Below, piece after piece: positions 26,395 through 35,744 of a DNA stretch of 64,000 bases (the first letter of the stretch is position 1; each line of letters opens with the position of its first letter). The notes under the pieces were generated by a model, which was not told the origin of the DNA, ran no database searches, and worked only from the letters and a program-made list of their open reading frames with translations. The position numbers were made by a program, and so were the translations under genes. This stretch comes from Prevotella sp. (GTDB lineage: Bacteria > Bacteroidota > Bacteroidia > Bacteroidales > Bacteroidaceae): assembly GCA_022641735.1 (NCBI GenBank), contig JALCDQ010000002.1, forward strand, positions 124,001 to 188,000, read 5' to 3'.

Positions 26395-27660
26395 TCAAGG
26401 TATCAACAAAGAACTGTCCCCATAACTGAGAAAACGGAAGTCGTGAGCAAGCGCATAGTCATAGATACGATGCCAATCGCCCTTCACAAAGGCGCTCACG
26501 AGCAACAACAACGTGCTTTGAGGCTGGTGAAAATTAGTGATAAGCATCTTGACTATCTTATAAACATATCCCGGCGCAATGATGATTTGCGTGCTTGTAT
26601 GCAATGCTTCAAGCTCGTTTCTATCCAGATAATCGAGGATATTCTGAATGGCTTGTATGGGAGTAACGGCCTTTCCATCCACAAGAACCTGCCCTTCGGC
26701 ATCGTGCTCAAGGTCGTAAGGCTCCCACTGATTGACATGCAGGTCCTCTTCGGATGCCTCCGGATTGGTTGCAAGTTTAACACCTATATAATATAAACTC
26801 TCTAAAGTGCGCACACTTGTTGTCCCCACAGCGATGGCCTGACAAGCATGCTTCAGCAGATGCTCGAATGTATGCCGATGCACCACTATATATTCAGAGT
26901 GCATCTCATGGCCTTCCATCTCCATAGACTTTACCGGTTTGAAGGTACCCGCACCCACATGCAACGTGAGTTCATCACGTTCAATGCCCCGCGCATCAAT
27001 AGCCTCGAGCACAGAATCCGTGAAATGAAGGCCTGCAGTGGGAGCTGCAACCGAGCCTTTAATCTTGCTATATACGGTCTGATAAGTGGTTTTATCACTC
27101 TCTTGCGTGTCTCTATTTAAATAAGGTGGGATTGGAAGCTCGCCTACTGTTTCCAATATTTCGGCAAAACTCACGTCTTCAGAATCCCAATCAAAGTCAA
27201 TCCAATAGTTCGTTCCTGTGGCGCTATGAGCCCCACGATTACGTTCCATCGTTGCGGTGAACGTAAATTGATGCCCATTAATTTCAAACTCCCGATGCAA
27301 TGGGCCCTCTTTCCATTTCTTCAGATTGCCTACCATGCAGAGCCAAGAACAATGTCCACGAGTCTGAAACATCAGTTCATAATCCGTTGGAGCGGCTGGT
27401 TCCATGAGGAAAACCTCTATCAGAGCCCCTGTTTCCTTGCGAAAATGAATGCGCGCCTGTATCACCTTCGTGTTGTTGAATACCATAAGCGCACCTTGAG
27501 GAAGATATTTCGGCAGATTATAAAAGACATCCTCTCCTACTTCTCCATGTTTATAAAGCAACAATTTGGAATGGTCGCGCTGAGCAATAGGGAACTTTGC
27601 TATCCTTTCATCAGGTAGCTGATAACTGAAATCACTGATTCTTATATGTTTTGTGTCCAT
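26395..27660 (-). CDS. queA: S-adenosylmethionine:tRNA ribosyltransferase-isomerase
   Basis: Transfers the ribosyl part of SAM to preQ1 in tRNA, giving epoxyqueuosine. Family motifs include LPDERIAKFP, FNNTKVIQARI, SVAAPTAGLHFT, the HVGAGTFKPV segment and FHQPQSTLLLLVSAF. At 421 residues it is about 65 longer than classical QueA (near 350); the extra length is spread through the middle of the protein. It starts 3 bp after the PAP2 gene and probably belongs to the 3' end of the bat transcription unit. Confidence 0.92.
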   Translation of the reverse strand: MDTKHIRISDFSYQLPDERIAKFPIAQRDHSKLLLYKHGEVGEDVFYNLPKYLPQGALMVFNNTKVIQARIHFRKETGALIEVFLMEPAAPTDYELMFQTRGHCSWLCMVGNLKKWKEGPLHREFEINGHQFTFTATMERNRGAHSATGTNYWIDFDWDSEDVSFAEILETVGELPIPPYLNRDTQESDKTTYQTVYSKIKGSVAAPTAGLHFTDSVLEAIDARGIERDELTLHVGAGTFKPVKSMEMEGHEMHSEYIVVHRHTFEHLLKHACQAIAVGTTSVRTLESLYYIGVKLATNPEASEEDLHVNQWEPYDLEHDAEGQVLVDGKAVTPIQAIQNILDYLDRNELEALHTSTQIIIAPGYVYKIVKMLITNFHQPQSTLLLLVSAFVKGDWHRIYDYALAHDFRFLSYGDSSLLIP

Positions 27661-27663
27661 TTT

Positions 27664-28356
27664 CTATATGATAATACTTCGGATGATAGCATAGGCAAAA
27701 GTAAAGACCATGACCGCAATCACTACATCAATATCGGTCAAACTATATCCTGTGGAAGTATATTGAGATGAAATATAATTCAGTTTTGGACTGATTTTGA
27801 AGTACACTTTGTGCCAAACAAGGTAAGCAATGAAGCCTGCAATAATGCCCCAAAGCAGTCCCACAAGGACATCTCCAGGATAGTGTAGCCCCAAATAAAG
27901 GCGTGTCCAGCAATTGATTAAAGACCATAATATCATAAAAAACTGAAAGACACGATTCCTAACTAACAAGCAGAAGAAGACAGCAAGCGACATTGTGTTG
28001 GCTGCATGGGCTGAAAAGAAGCCATAGTCATCACCACGAAGGTTATTGACCACATCCACTGTGTATTTGAAAACAGGGTCATTGCCCGGTCGCCATCTGC
28101 CTACTAAAGGCTTGACAATAATGTCTGCCATGCCGTCAGCAAGTAAAATGCAAAGAGCGGAACAAGCCACAATCAGAAAGATTTGGGCTACTGTCTCATT
28201 GTTCTTTATGATAAGATACAGAAGAGCCATATAAAGAGGTATCCATGTAAAGCCACTTGTAAGGGTTGTCGTCAATCCATCCAAGAACAAAGAATCACTT
28301 CCGTTGAAACAACTGAAAAGCGTTCTGTCAGCCTCTATCAATGAGCTCAAATCCAT
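27664..28356 (-). CDS. PAP2-family membrane phosphatase
   Basis: A 230-residue membrane protein with about six spans. The PAP2 acid-phosphatase motifs are KPLVGRWRPGN (K-x6-RP), FFSAHAANT (the PSGH equivalent, with Ala for Gly) and RLYLGLHYPGDV (R-x5-H-x3-D). Such enzymes dephosphorylate phosphatidylglycerol-phosphate or undecaprenyl pyrophosphate; which one is not visible. It is 12 bp downstream of the batD-batE gene and 3 bp upstream of queA, so it is likely co-transcribed with the bat operon. Confidence 0.88.
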   Translation of the reverse strand: MDLSSLIEADRTLFSCFNGSDSLFLDGLTTTLTSGFTWIPLYMALLYLIIKNNETVAQIFLIVACSALCILLADGMADIIVKPLVGRWRPGNDPVFKYTVDVVNNLRGDDYGFFSAHAANTMSLAVFFCLLVRNRVFQFFMILWSLINCWTRLYLGLHYPGDVLVGLLWGIIAGFIAYLVWHKVYFKISPKLNYISSQYTSTGYSLTDIDVVIAVMVFTFAYAIIRSIII

Positions 28357-28368
28357 ATCTTCGTATCT

Positions 28369-30948
28369 TTAAATCTCTTCTATTTGCGTTGTGAGTATCC
28401 ACCCTTCTCTTCCATCTGCCAAACGGATACCTCTCCAAGTCTTCATGCTCTTATCGGTGATATCCACTCGTGTTCCCTCATGTATCACAAAATCGTCAGT
28501 TCCATTCTTCGCAGGGGTCTTCTTCACATTTACAGATGGCGCAATCACGATGGCACCCTTGCGATTTTCGAGGGCATTCTTCTGCTGATAGGCGAAGAGA
28601 TTACTGAAAAGGAAGAGCAAAAAGAAAGTGATAGCCCCAAAGAAACCGACTTTTCGCAAAATCATCTTTGGTGCAAAGAGATACAAAAGAATCAATATCA
28701 GGGCAAGCGCAATGCTCAAAAGCCCGAAGAAAGCCCAGTTATCCACACTCGTAAAATTAACTAAAGCATGATACCATGTGATGAAAAACATCTCACTTTC
28801 AGGTGTTATCTTATCAATAGTCTTACTGCGGGCAAACTGCAAATTAAAGTTTATGTCGTCATTTCCAGGTGAAAGCAGGTGTGCTCTCTCATAGGCAAGC
28901 ACGGCTTGAGTAATATTATCAGAACGATAATAAGCATTTCCAAGATTGTAATAAATCTCTGGAGAGACTCCTGTTTTCAGCAGTTCCTGATAGTCTTTGA
29001 TAGCTTGCTGATAGTTGCCTTTCTTATATTCATTATCCGCATTCTGCTTAGTAACGGCAGACATGGACATTGGCAACAACATAAGCAACAACAAGATAAG
29101 TAGTGACTTGTTGCCCTTAGCCTTTTTCTTATTGGATTTCATTACATTTTCTATCTCCATAATTGCCGTCATAGCTGAATCAAACGTCCTGCTCATATTG
29201 CCTGATGGGTCACCAGGAGCATATCTTTCAAACTCACATTCATCAAGAGCTTGGATGAACTTATCGATAGTCTTTTCATCAACACCATGTTCTTTCAGGT
29301 TTTCAGAGATATTCTCACGAGAAAGTTTCTCTACTGGCATGTTCATCTTATCCCCTACATAACCCCATAGAGCACGCAAAACTTCATCATAAAATTCGTT
29401 CTGCTTATTCTCAAACATCAGTGAACTGGCTTTCTTCAGACGCTTGGTAGCCACCTTGTTAGCCTTCTTTCCACGCATCTTCACGATATCTGAGTTCTCG
29501 ATAGCACGCTTGCGGAAGATGACCAAAAGAGCTATAAAGGCAAACAAGGGGATAAGAAGACTTATCCAATAAGTGGAACTACCAAAGAAGAAGTCCTCCA
29601 CACCATGCTGATTAGCCTCACCTTGCATGATGCCATGTATGTCTTGGTCCTTTTCATCGGAGTAATCAGAGACATTACTTGTGGTTCCATCACCCTTACT
29701 TACATTTATCGTAAACGGCTGAGTATGAATGGTTTTATAAGTATTTGCATCCGTATCGTAGTATATTAGCATCACCGCTGGGATGGTAAACTTGCCTTGA
29801 TTGCGAGGTACAGCCAAGAAATCGTAAACCATATTTCCTTCAACACCATTTGAAGTCAGTTTAGTCTTATCGGTAACCTTCGCATCATAGGTGTCAAAGT
29901 CTTTAGGGAACTGCACTATAGGTTGTTTAATCAACTTCAGATTGCCTATTCCTCCTATCACTACACGCAAAGTTACAGGGTCGCCCGCCTTAACATCTGT
30001 CTTGGTTAATTGGGCTGATATATTGAATTTTCCTACACCTCCAGAGAATCCGGCAGGGCGAGTTGGCAACGGTTCAACCTGTATAGAGAGCCCTGGAGCC
30101 TGAATATCGCGCTTCACTTCCACATAGCCTGACCCTCCATTAAAGAATGCTTCGAATGGGTCTACTGAACGGTTTTCCTGCACAACGATGCCATGGAAGG
30201 TGATACTCGGTATCTCGAGCTTGCCTGTCATTTGTGGATACATCACATATTGACTCCAAGTTACACATCGATAAGGCCTTCCGTTCACTGATTCCACATG
30301 GAAACTCTTCTGCTGAGGAAGCTTCACTTCCTGGGTATGAAATCCCGTTAAATCAGGCATTTTGCCTTCCAATTGGGTCAAATCGAGCAGTGTGTACACC
30401 TTATAAGTCAGCAATACAGGCTCTTGCTCATGCACTTTTCGCTTATTAGCACTTACCTTTATGAATAAATCCCGAGCAGAAATATGTGAGCCGGCAGTCC
30501 TCATTTGAGGCTGGTCATCATAGTCATTATGCATCTGAGGAGTATGACTCGTGTTGCGCGCATGGCCTGAAATCGAGATTCTCAATGCATGTGAAGAAAT
30601 CGTGCGACCGCCTATCTTGGCATGAGCAACAGGGATATTGAAGACTCCATTTTTGTTTGCATAGAGCGTATAGGTATAAGTGATGGAGGAAGAACTGCTC
30701 GTATGCCCATTCACCATCTGATAACTGGATTGCTCAGAAGTGTAAGGACCTGCAATTACCTCCACTTCATCGGTTGAATGCATGCCTGAACGGAAGTCTT
30801 CAACCTCACGAGTATTGACAGTATAGGCTATTCGGAAGTTCTCACCAACCGACACTTGCGATGGTGCGGAAACCGAGATTTGCTGAGCATTGACATTCAA
30901 TGCTAACAACATCAGTATACTATAAATAATATATCGTTTCATATCCAT
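28369..30948 (-). CDS. Fused BatD-BatE aerotolerance protein
   Basis: An 859-residue protein joining what are usually two genes. Residues 1-21 are a signal peptide and about 22-460 the BatD beta-domain exported region. A membrane span near 480-500 and a basic cytoplasmic segment follow. Residues 603-631 (starting MKSNKKKAKGNKSLL) look like a second signal peptide. TPR repeats (about 635-700), two membrane spans and a C-terminal SH3-like domain follow, matching BatE. A separate BatE could start at the internal ATG at 29142. It is separated from batC by array E and followed by the PAP2 gene. Confidence 0.85.
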   Translation of the reverse strand: MDMKRYIIYSILMLLALNVNAQQISVSAPSQVSVGENFRIAYTVNTREVEDFRSGMHSTDEVEVIAGPYTSEQSSYQMVNGHTSSSSSITYTYTLYANKNGVFNIPVAHAKIGGRTISSHALRISISGHARNTSHTPQMHNDYDDQPQMRTAGSHISARDLFIKVSANKRKVHEQEPVLLTYKVYTLLDLTQLEGKMPDLTGFHTQEVKLPQQKSFHVESVNGRPYRCVTWSQYVMYPQMTGKLEIPSITFHGIVVQENRSVDPFEAFFNGGSGYVEVKRDIQAPGLSIQVEPLPTRPAGFSGGVGKFNISAQLTKTDVKAGDPVTLRVVIGGIGNLKLIKQPIVQFPKDFDTYDAKVTDKTKLTSNGVEGNMVYDFLAVPRNQGKFTIPAVMLIYYDTDANTYKTIHTQPFTINVSKGDGTTSNVSDYSDEKDQDIHGIMQGEANQHGVEDFFFGSSTYWISLLIPLFAFIALLVIFRKRAIENSDIVKMRGKKANKVATKRLKKASSLMFENKQNEFYDEVLRALWGYVGDKMNMPVEKLSRENISENLKEHGVDEKTIDKFIQALDECEFERYAPGDPSGNMSRTFDSAMTAIMEIENVMKSNKKKAKGNKSLLILLLLMLLPMSMSAVTKQNADNEYKKGNYQQAIKDYQELLKTGVSPEIYYNLGNAYYRSDNITQAVLAYERAHLLSPGNDDINFNLQFARSKTIDKITPESEMFFITWYHALVNFTSVDNWAFFGLLSIALALILILLYLFAPKMILRKVGFFGAITFFLLFLFSNLFAYQQKNALENRKGAIVIAPSVNVKKTPAKNGTDDFVIHEGTRVDITDKSMKTWRGIRLADGREGWILTTQIEEI

Positions 30949-30970
30949 TCCTGTTTCGTTATTTCTCTAA

Positions 30971-31058
30971 TTTCTAAAAGACCGTCTTTTACCGCCTAAA
31001 CAACGACCTTTTACCTCGTAAACAATGGTTATTTACCTTGTAAACAACGGTCTTTTAC
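30971..31058. repeat. 22-bp palindrome array E (four units) inside the bat operon
   Basis: Units start at 30971, 30993, 31015 and 31037. Their cores are TAAAAGACCGTCTTTTA, TAAACAACGACCTTTTA, TAAACAATGGTTATTTA and TAAACAACGGTCTTTTA. The array begins 22 bp before the batD-batE start and ends 12 bp from the batC stop, filling the whole gap. Confidence 0.9.
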
Positions 31059-31069
31059 AAAGCCGCCAG

Positions 31070-31762
31070 TTACCAGTTCTTTTGGAGCTGTCGGCGCTGA
31101 GGTTGCTGCATGGCTTTTTTCAAGCGGTCCTGCGTGGCTTTTTCCTCCTGCACAGCGGCGTTTAAGAGCTGTTCAGCATTCTCTTTGCTCATCTTTTCCT
31201 GAGGCTGCTGTTGCTGCTTTTGCTCCTGTTTTTTCTGCTGTTGCTTGTCTTGTTGTTTCTTGTCCTTATTTTTTTGGTTTTTATTCTTATTGTTCTTGTT
31301 ATTCTTTCCGCCACCCTGCTGCTTCTGTTTCTTTTGCAGACGCTTGCAAAGAGCTAAGTTATAGCGGGTCTCATTATCATTCGGATTGTTGCGAAGACTC
31401 TCTTCGTAGGCCTGAATAGCCTCTCCATACATCTGATGACCCTGACAGATTACACCAATATTATGATAGACTTTAGCCTTGCGAATCTTGCTTTTCTCCA
31501 GCTTTCCAGCATTCTGATACTGAAGAATGGCGGCAGAGTCTTTCTGTTGCTGCATCAAAGCACATCCGAGATTATAGTAAGCCTGCGAATTCTGAGCGTT
31601 CTTTGAAAGAGCCTTCCGATATTCCACTTCAGCCTTATCGAATTTCTGCTGATGATACAGGCGGTTTCCCTGACGGATAAACTGTCTGTCGTTCTGCGCA
31701 TCAGCCGTATTTACAGCGAAGATACAGATAAATGATAATATTATATATTTCAAAATCTTCAT
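31070..31762 (-). CDS. batC: TPR protein of the aerotolerance operon
   Basis: A 230-residue exported protein. The signal peptide starts at Met 31762 (MKILKYIILSFICIF). About three TPR repeats follow (YRKALSKNAQNSQAYYNLGCAL and so on). A long Lys/Asn/Gln-rich low-complexity stretch covers residues 150-190, and the C-terminus is helical. The frame reaches back to 31819, but the start chosen overlaps the batB stop by 4 bp (ATGA) and gives a proper signal peptide. TPRs probably mediate assembly of the Bat complex at the inner membrane. Confidence 0.85.
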   Translation of the reverse strand: MKILKYIILSFICIFAVNTADAQNDRQFIRQGNRLYHQQKFDKAEVEYRKALSKNAQNSQAYYNLGCALMQQQKDSAAILQYQNAGKLEKSKIRKAKVYHNIGVICQGHQMYGEAIQAYEESLRNNPNDNETRYNLALCKRLQKKQKQQGGGKNNKNNKNKNQKNKDKKQQDKQQQKKQEQKQQQQPQEKMSKENAEQLLNAAVQEEKATQDRLKKAMQQPQRRQLQKNW

Positions 31763-32781
31763 TTCTTCTTGAATAATCTTACATTTTTTAATAATGGATT
31801 CTTGGCCTCGGATATACATATTTCAGCTATCAAAAGCAGAAGAATCAGAATGCCAAAAGCCTGAAATTGTTCATCATATTCGCTATAGATAACACTGTTG
31901 GTCTCACCTGTTTGGAGTTTGGTAAGTTCATTGTTCAGCTTTTCCTGAGCACTACTTGTATTATCTTCATGTATGTAAGTGCCGCTTCCAGCCTTAGCTA
32001 CTTCCTGGCACATCTGCTCGTTTAGAGCCGACATAACCGTCTGTCCGCTTTGGTCTTTCATATATCCGCCATGGCCATCAGGTATCGGCGCGCCCTTGGG
32101 ATTCCCCACTCCAATGATGAAAACATTGATGCCGCGCTTCTTGGCAGCCTGCGCTGCTTCCACTGCCCCACCTTCATGGTCCTCACCATCAGTGATGACG
32201 ATGATGGCTTTCCCAATCTTATCATCTTGCGTGAAACTCTTCATGGATAGGTCAATAGCACGCGCAAGGTCAGTGCCTTGAGTTCCGATGAGGGATGGAT
32301 TTACATCTTGAAGGAACATCTTAGCAGAAACATAGTCGCTCGTTATTGGCAATTGCACGAATGCATCGCCCGCAAAGACGACTAAACCAATCTTGTCATT
32401 CGTGAAATTATCCACTAAATTCTCTACAAGCATCTTGCTTTTCTCCAAGCGCGAAGGAACTACATCCTCAGCCATCATCGAGTTTGAGATGTCAAGAGCT
32501 ATAATTGTCTCGATTCCATTACGTTTCTCGTGAGAAATTTTGCTGCCCATCTGCGGGCGTGCCAACATCATTATCAGGAGTGCCAAAGCACCGATAAGAA
32601 GCCAATACTTCACTGCTGGCCGATATTTTGATACATCGGGCATCAGCTGTTTGAGAAGGTCAGTGTCGCCAAACTTCTTCAGTTTCGCCCTTCTTTGCTT
32701 CCAAGCAATGAATCTGATACAAACCAATACTGGAATAATCAGTAGCAACCAGAGATATATAGGATCTTCAAATCTGAACAT
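31759..32781 (-). CDS. batB: VWA-domain aerotolerance protein BatB
   Basis: A 340-residue inner-membrane protein with spans near the N-terminus and one at the C-terminus, around a von Willebrand A domain. The MIDAS motif is DISNSMMAED (Asp-x-Ser-x-Ser), with VVFAGDAFVQLP and ITDGEDHEGG as the other metal-site segments. BatA and BatB are predicted partners in the periplasm, linked to stress or oxygen tolerance in Bacteroides. It overlaps batC by 4 bp and batA by 1 bp. Confidence 0.93.
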   Translation of the reverse strand: MFRFEDPIYLWLLLIIPVLVCIRFIAWKQRRAKLKKFGDTDLLKQLMPDVSKYRPAVKYWLLIGALALLIMMLARPQMGSKISHEKRNGIETIIALDISNSMMAEDVVPSRLEKSKMLVENLVDNFTNDKIGLVVFAGDAFVQLPITSDYVSAKMFLQDVNPSLIGTQGTDLARAIDLSMKSFTQDDKIGKAIIVITDGEDHEGGAVEAAQAAKKRGINVFIIGVGNPKGAPIPDGHGGYMKDQSGQTVMSALNEQMCQEVAKAGSGTYIHEDNTSSAQEKLNNELTKLQTGETNSVIYSEYDEQFQAFGILILLLLIAEICISEAKNPLLKNVRLFKKK

Positions 32782-33779
32782 TATGGTATTCTCCTTAATA
32801 CAGTTGTACGCAATAGAATCTCAAGCAAAAGGCAAAGTATGGCTGCAATAGCGAAAGGCTGATAGGCCTCATATCGCTTAGAGAACTTCTTCACGTCCAT
32901 TCTTGTCTTCTCCAACTTATCTATGTCCTTGTAAATTTGTTTCAACTCAGCGTTATTAGTAGCACGATAGAAGTTGCCTTCCGTCGTTGCCGCTATGTCG
33001 CTAAGCGTCTTTGTATCAATCTCAACAGGGATGTTTACATACTGAACACCCCCTGCTACAGGCATGGGATATCGTGCTACTTTATTGGTTCCCACACCAA
33101 TAGTGTAAACTCTGATACCTAAACTCCTGGCTATTTGTGCTGCCGTCATTGGCGAAATATCACCCATATTATTGGAACCATCCGTTAACAGGATGACAAC
33201 TTTACTCTTTGCTTTAGACCCTTTAAGTCTTGAAACCGCATTGGCAAGCCCCATTCCCACAGCCGTTCCATCTTGAATGAGCCCTCGGGAAGCAATGTCT
33301 GTCCGCACATTCTGTAGCAAACTCAAGAGAGAAGCATGGTCAGTGGTCATTGGACACTGAGTGAAAGCCTCGCCGGCAAATATCGTCAAACCGATATTAT
33401 CATTGGGTCTACCCGATATGAACTCAGCAGCCACATCCTTGGCAGCCTCCATTCGATTCGGATGCAAGTCTTCTGCAAGCATGGAAGTGGAAACATCCAT
33501 GGCAAGCATGATATCTATTCCTTCTACTGATTTCTGATCCCAAGCGTTATGTGTTTGAGGCCTTGCAAGGATAATAACGATGAGCCCGAAAATGACACAA
33601 CGCAGTATCATAGGCAAATCCATGATGCGCATACGCCAACTCTTAGGCGCATACTGATAAGCAAACGTATCGCTCATCCGCATCGTAGGCTCGCTCTTCT
33701 TCCTATAAAGGAAATACCACAATATATAGGGTATCAGTAAGAGAAGTAACAGAAAATATTCTTTATCAGCAAATTCCAT
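32781..33779 (-). CDS. batA: VWA-domain aerotolerance protein BatA
   Basis: A 332-residue inner-membrane protein with the same layout as BatB: N-terminal spans, a von Willebrand A domain with MIDAS DVSTSMLAED, IFAGEAFTQCP and LTDGSNNMG, and a C-terminal span. It shares the bat operon order moxR, DUF58, accessory gene, batA, batB, batC, batDE. Its start lies 1 bp from the end of the accessory gene and its stop shares one base with the start of batB. Confidence 0.93.
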   Translation of the reverse strand: MEFADKEYFLLLLLLIPYILWYFLYRKKSEPTMRMSDTFAYQYAPKSWRMRIMDLPMILRCVIFGLIVIILARPQTHNAWDQKSVEGIDIMLAMDVSTSMLAEDLHPNRMEAAKDVAAEFISGRPNDNIGLTIFAGEAFTQCPMTTDHASLLSLLQNVRTDIASRGLIQDGTAVGMGLANAVSRLKGSKAKSKVVILLTDGSNNMGDISPMTAAQIARSLGIRVYTIGVGTNKVARYPMPVAGGVQYVNIPVEIDTKTLSDIAATTEGNFYRATNNAELKQIYKDIDKLEKTRMDVKKFSKRYEAYQPFAIAAILCLLLEILLRTTVLRRIP

Positions 33780-33780
33780 T

Positions 33781-34860
33781 TTACATTAGCAATTGATAGG
33801 TTCTGAACACTACATACACCACCAAAGCCACAACAGCAACGAGGATAACATAGATAGCACCTTTTATCATTAAACGGGCTTGCTTTGAACGTTTGTCCTC
33901 CTCAGTGAGTTTAGGAACGATGCGCTCTTCAGTTGGTTGCCCTTCAAGTTTTGTCTGATCAATGAAGTTGATGGCGTTCACAAGATTCAAATCATTCTCA
34001 TTTATCAATGTAGAATACTTAGCGAATTTCACCAAATCGGCCGTCTGGAAGAGTTCTCGAAGTTCATCCACCATCTTCTGATCACCATTATGTTGCAATC
34101 GGTCGATAATTTCTGAGGAGGTCATTTCCATAGCATTAAAGCCGAAACGTTCATTGATATATTGACGGATAGTCTCCGTTAATTGCGTATAATAAGTCTT
34201 TTGGTCTTCCGAGCGTTGGAGATGTTCCGCCTTAATCTTATCGATTGCACTGAGTGCCTTTTGATGCGGAAGCATCTTCTTGACGATACGAATCTTCGTG
34301 ATGATAGGCTTGTTCTCTCTCAACCGTATAAAGAGATAATAGCTGAGAACACCCAACAGCAGCATTAAGATAGACAACCAGAAGATGGGACTCCATTCAC
34401 TCCATTGGAAAGGATTATTCTGTACGTCCTTTGGAGGGAAGAATTGATTAGGATGCAATGTGTCAACATCCATCGTAACCACCTTAAGAGCCAACTGATT
34501 GCCCGTATATGGCTTGCCATTCACCTTCACTTTCATCCCCGGAATCGCATAGAGCTTCTCGTCAAAGGATGTGAGCGTAAAGGTCTTTGTCACTTTTACC
34601 TGACCATTATCAACATTAGAAGTATCGGCATCGGAGGCTTCCAACACCTCAACGCCTGGCGTAATATACTGCGAGCGCTTATAGTGAGGCCATTGAATAG
34701 CCGCTCCCTTCGGAGCAGTAACCCCTACTGTAAGGTGTGCCTGCTGGCCAATCATAATGCCGATAGAGTCGATTTTCGCCTCTACAGACACTTGTGCGGC
34801 AGTTTTCGAATATCCAAAAACGGCACATGCTATACAGATTATAATCCTTATATGTTTCAT
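33781..34860 (-). CDS. Bat-operon accessory membrane protein
   Basis: A 359-residue protein that occupies the usual slot between the DUF58 gene and batA. It has a signal peptide (1-22), a periplasmic Ig-like/BatD-like domain to about residue 145 and a membrane span near 158-177. A cytoplasmic helical region follows (FGFNAMEMTSSEIIDRL and following), and a final span ends the protein. No enzyme motif is seen. It is probably a membrane partner of the MoxR-Bat complex; the exact role is unknown. Confidence 0.8.
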   Translation of the reverse strand: MKHIRIIICIACAVFGYSKTAAQVSVEAKIDSIGIMIGQQAHLTVGVTAPKGAAIQWPHYKRSQYITPGVEVLEASDADTSNVDNGQVKVTKTFTLTSFDEKLYAIPGMKVKVNGKPYTGNQLALKVVTMDVDTLHPNQFFPPKDVQNNPFQWSEWSPIFWLSILMLLLGVLSYYLFIRLRENKPIITKIRIVKKMLPHQKALSAIDKIKAEHLQRSEDQKTYYTQLTETIRQYINERFGFNAMEMTSSEIIDRLQHNGDQKMVDELRELFQTADLVKFAKYSTLINENDLNLVNAINFIDQTKLEGQPTEERIVPKLTEEDKRSKQARLMIKGAIYVILVAVVALVVYVVFRTYQLLM

Positions 34861-34871
34861 CTTAAATATTC

Positions 34872-35744
34872 TTAGGCACCACGTTGAGCGAATAAAAGCA
34901 GCATTGACTTGACGTAATCTTCATTGGTCGCTATAGAAATCCAGTCGACCTTGCTCTTAGCGAAGGTCTGTTTCAGCATCTCTTCCCTATCAATCCAATA
35001 TTGAGTATGAGCCCTCCGAAGTTTCCGGCTCGATGTATCAATGAACATCTCGTGGCCGGTTTCGGCATCCCTTACCTTCATCAGTCCTACATCCGGCAGC
35101 ATTTTAGCCCTTGGATCATAGACTTGAATAGCCACAACATCATGTTTGTGATTGGCTATTTCTATCTGGTTTTTAAAGTCTTCGTGGGCATAAAAGTCAC
35201 TCAACACGAATGCCGTACAACGCCGTTTCATGACTTTTGTCAGATACTCAATAGCCATCGCCACATCAGTTTTATTGCTTTCAGGGTGGAAATCGAGCAT
35301 TTCTCGGATGATATAGAGGATATGCTTGCGGCCTTTCTTTGGCGGAATATACTTTTCGATACGGTCAGAGAAGAAGATGACGCCTATCTTGTCATTGTTT
35401 TGAATGGCCGAAAAAGCAAGTGTGGCCGCAATTTCTGTAGCCATATCACGCTTCATCTGATGCGTCGTTCCAAAATCAAGAGAGCCCGAGACATCAATGA
35501 GAAGCATCACCGTGAGCTCTCTCTCTTCCTCATACACCTTTACATAAGGGCGATGGAAGCGAGCCGTGACGTTCCAGTCAATATCTCGGATATCGTCGCC
35601 GAACTGATATTCCCGAACCTCTGAGAAAGCCATACCACGGCCTTTGAACGCTGAATGGTACTGCCCTGCAAAGATATTCTGGCTCAATCCGCGAGTCTTT
35701 ATCTCGATTTTACGAACCTTCTTTAAAATCTCTGAAGTTTCCAT
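34872..35744 (-). CDS. DUF58 protein of the MoxR-bat operon
   Basis: A 290-residue cytoplasmic protein. The DUF58 signature YQFGDDIRDIDWNVTARFHRPYV is near residues 46-68 and is followed by a VWA-like domain with LLIDVSGSLDFG (MIDAS Asp-x-Ser-Gly-Ser). DUF58 proteins usually pair with a MoxR ATPase, whose gene lies immediately upstream (sharing one base). A chaperone or adaptor role in assembling Bat proteins is inferred. Confidence 0.93.
   Translation of the reverse strand: METSEILKKVRKIEIKTRGLSQNIFAGQYHSAFKGRGMAFSEVREYQFGDDIRDIDWNVTARFHRPYVKVYEEERELTVMLLIDVSGSLDFGTTHQMKRDMATEIAATLAFSAIQNNDKIGVIFFSDRIEKYIPPKKGRKHILYIIREMLDFHPESNKTDVAMAIEYLTKVMKRRCTAFVLSDFYAHEDFKNQIEIANHKHDVVAIQVYDPRAKMLPDVGLMKVRDAETGHEMFIDTSSRKLRRAHTQYWIDREEMLKQTFAKSKVDWISIATNEDYVKSMLLLFAQRGA

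Noticed and set aside
35001..35624. 207-residue rightward frame opposite the DUF58 gene
   Set aside because: Antisense to a conserved domain, without promoter or family features.
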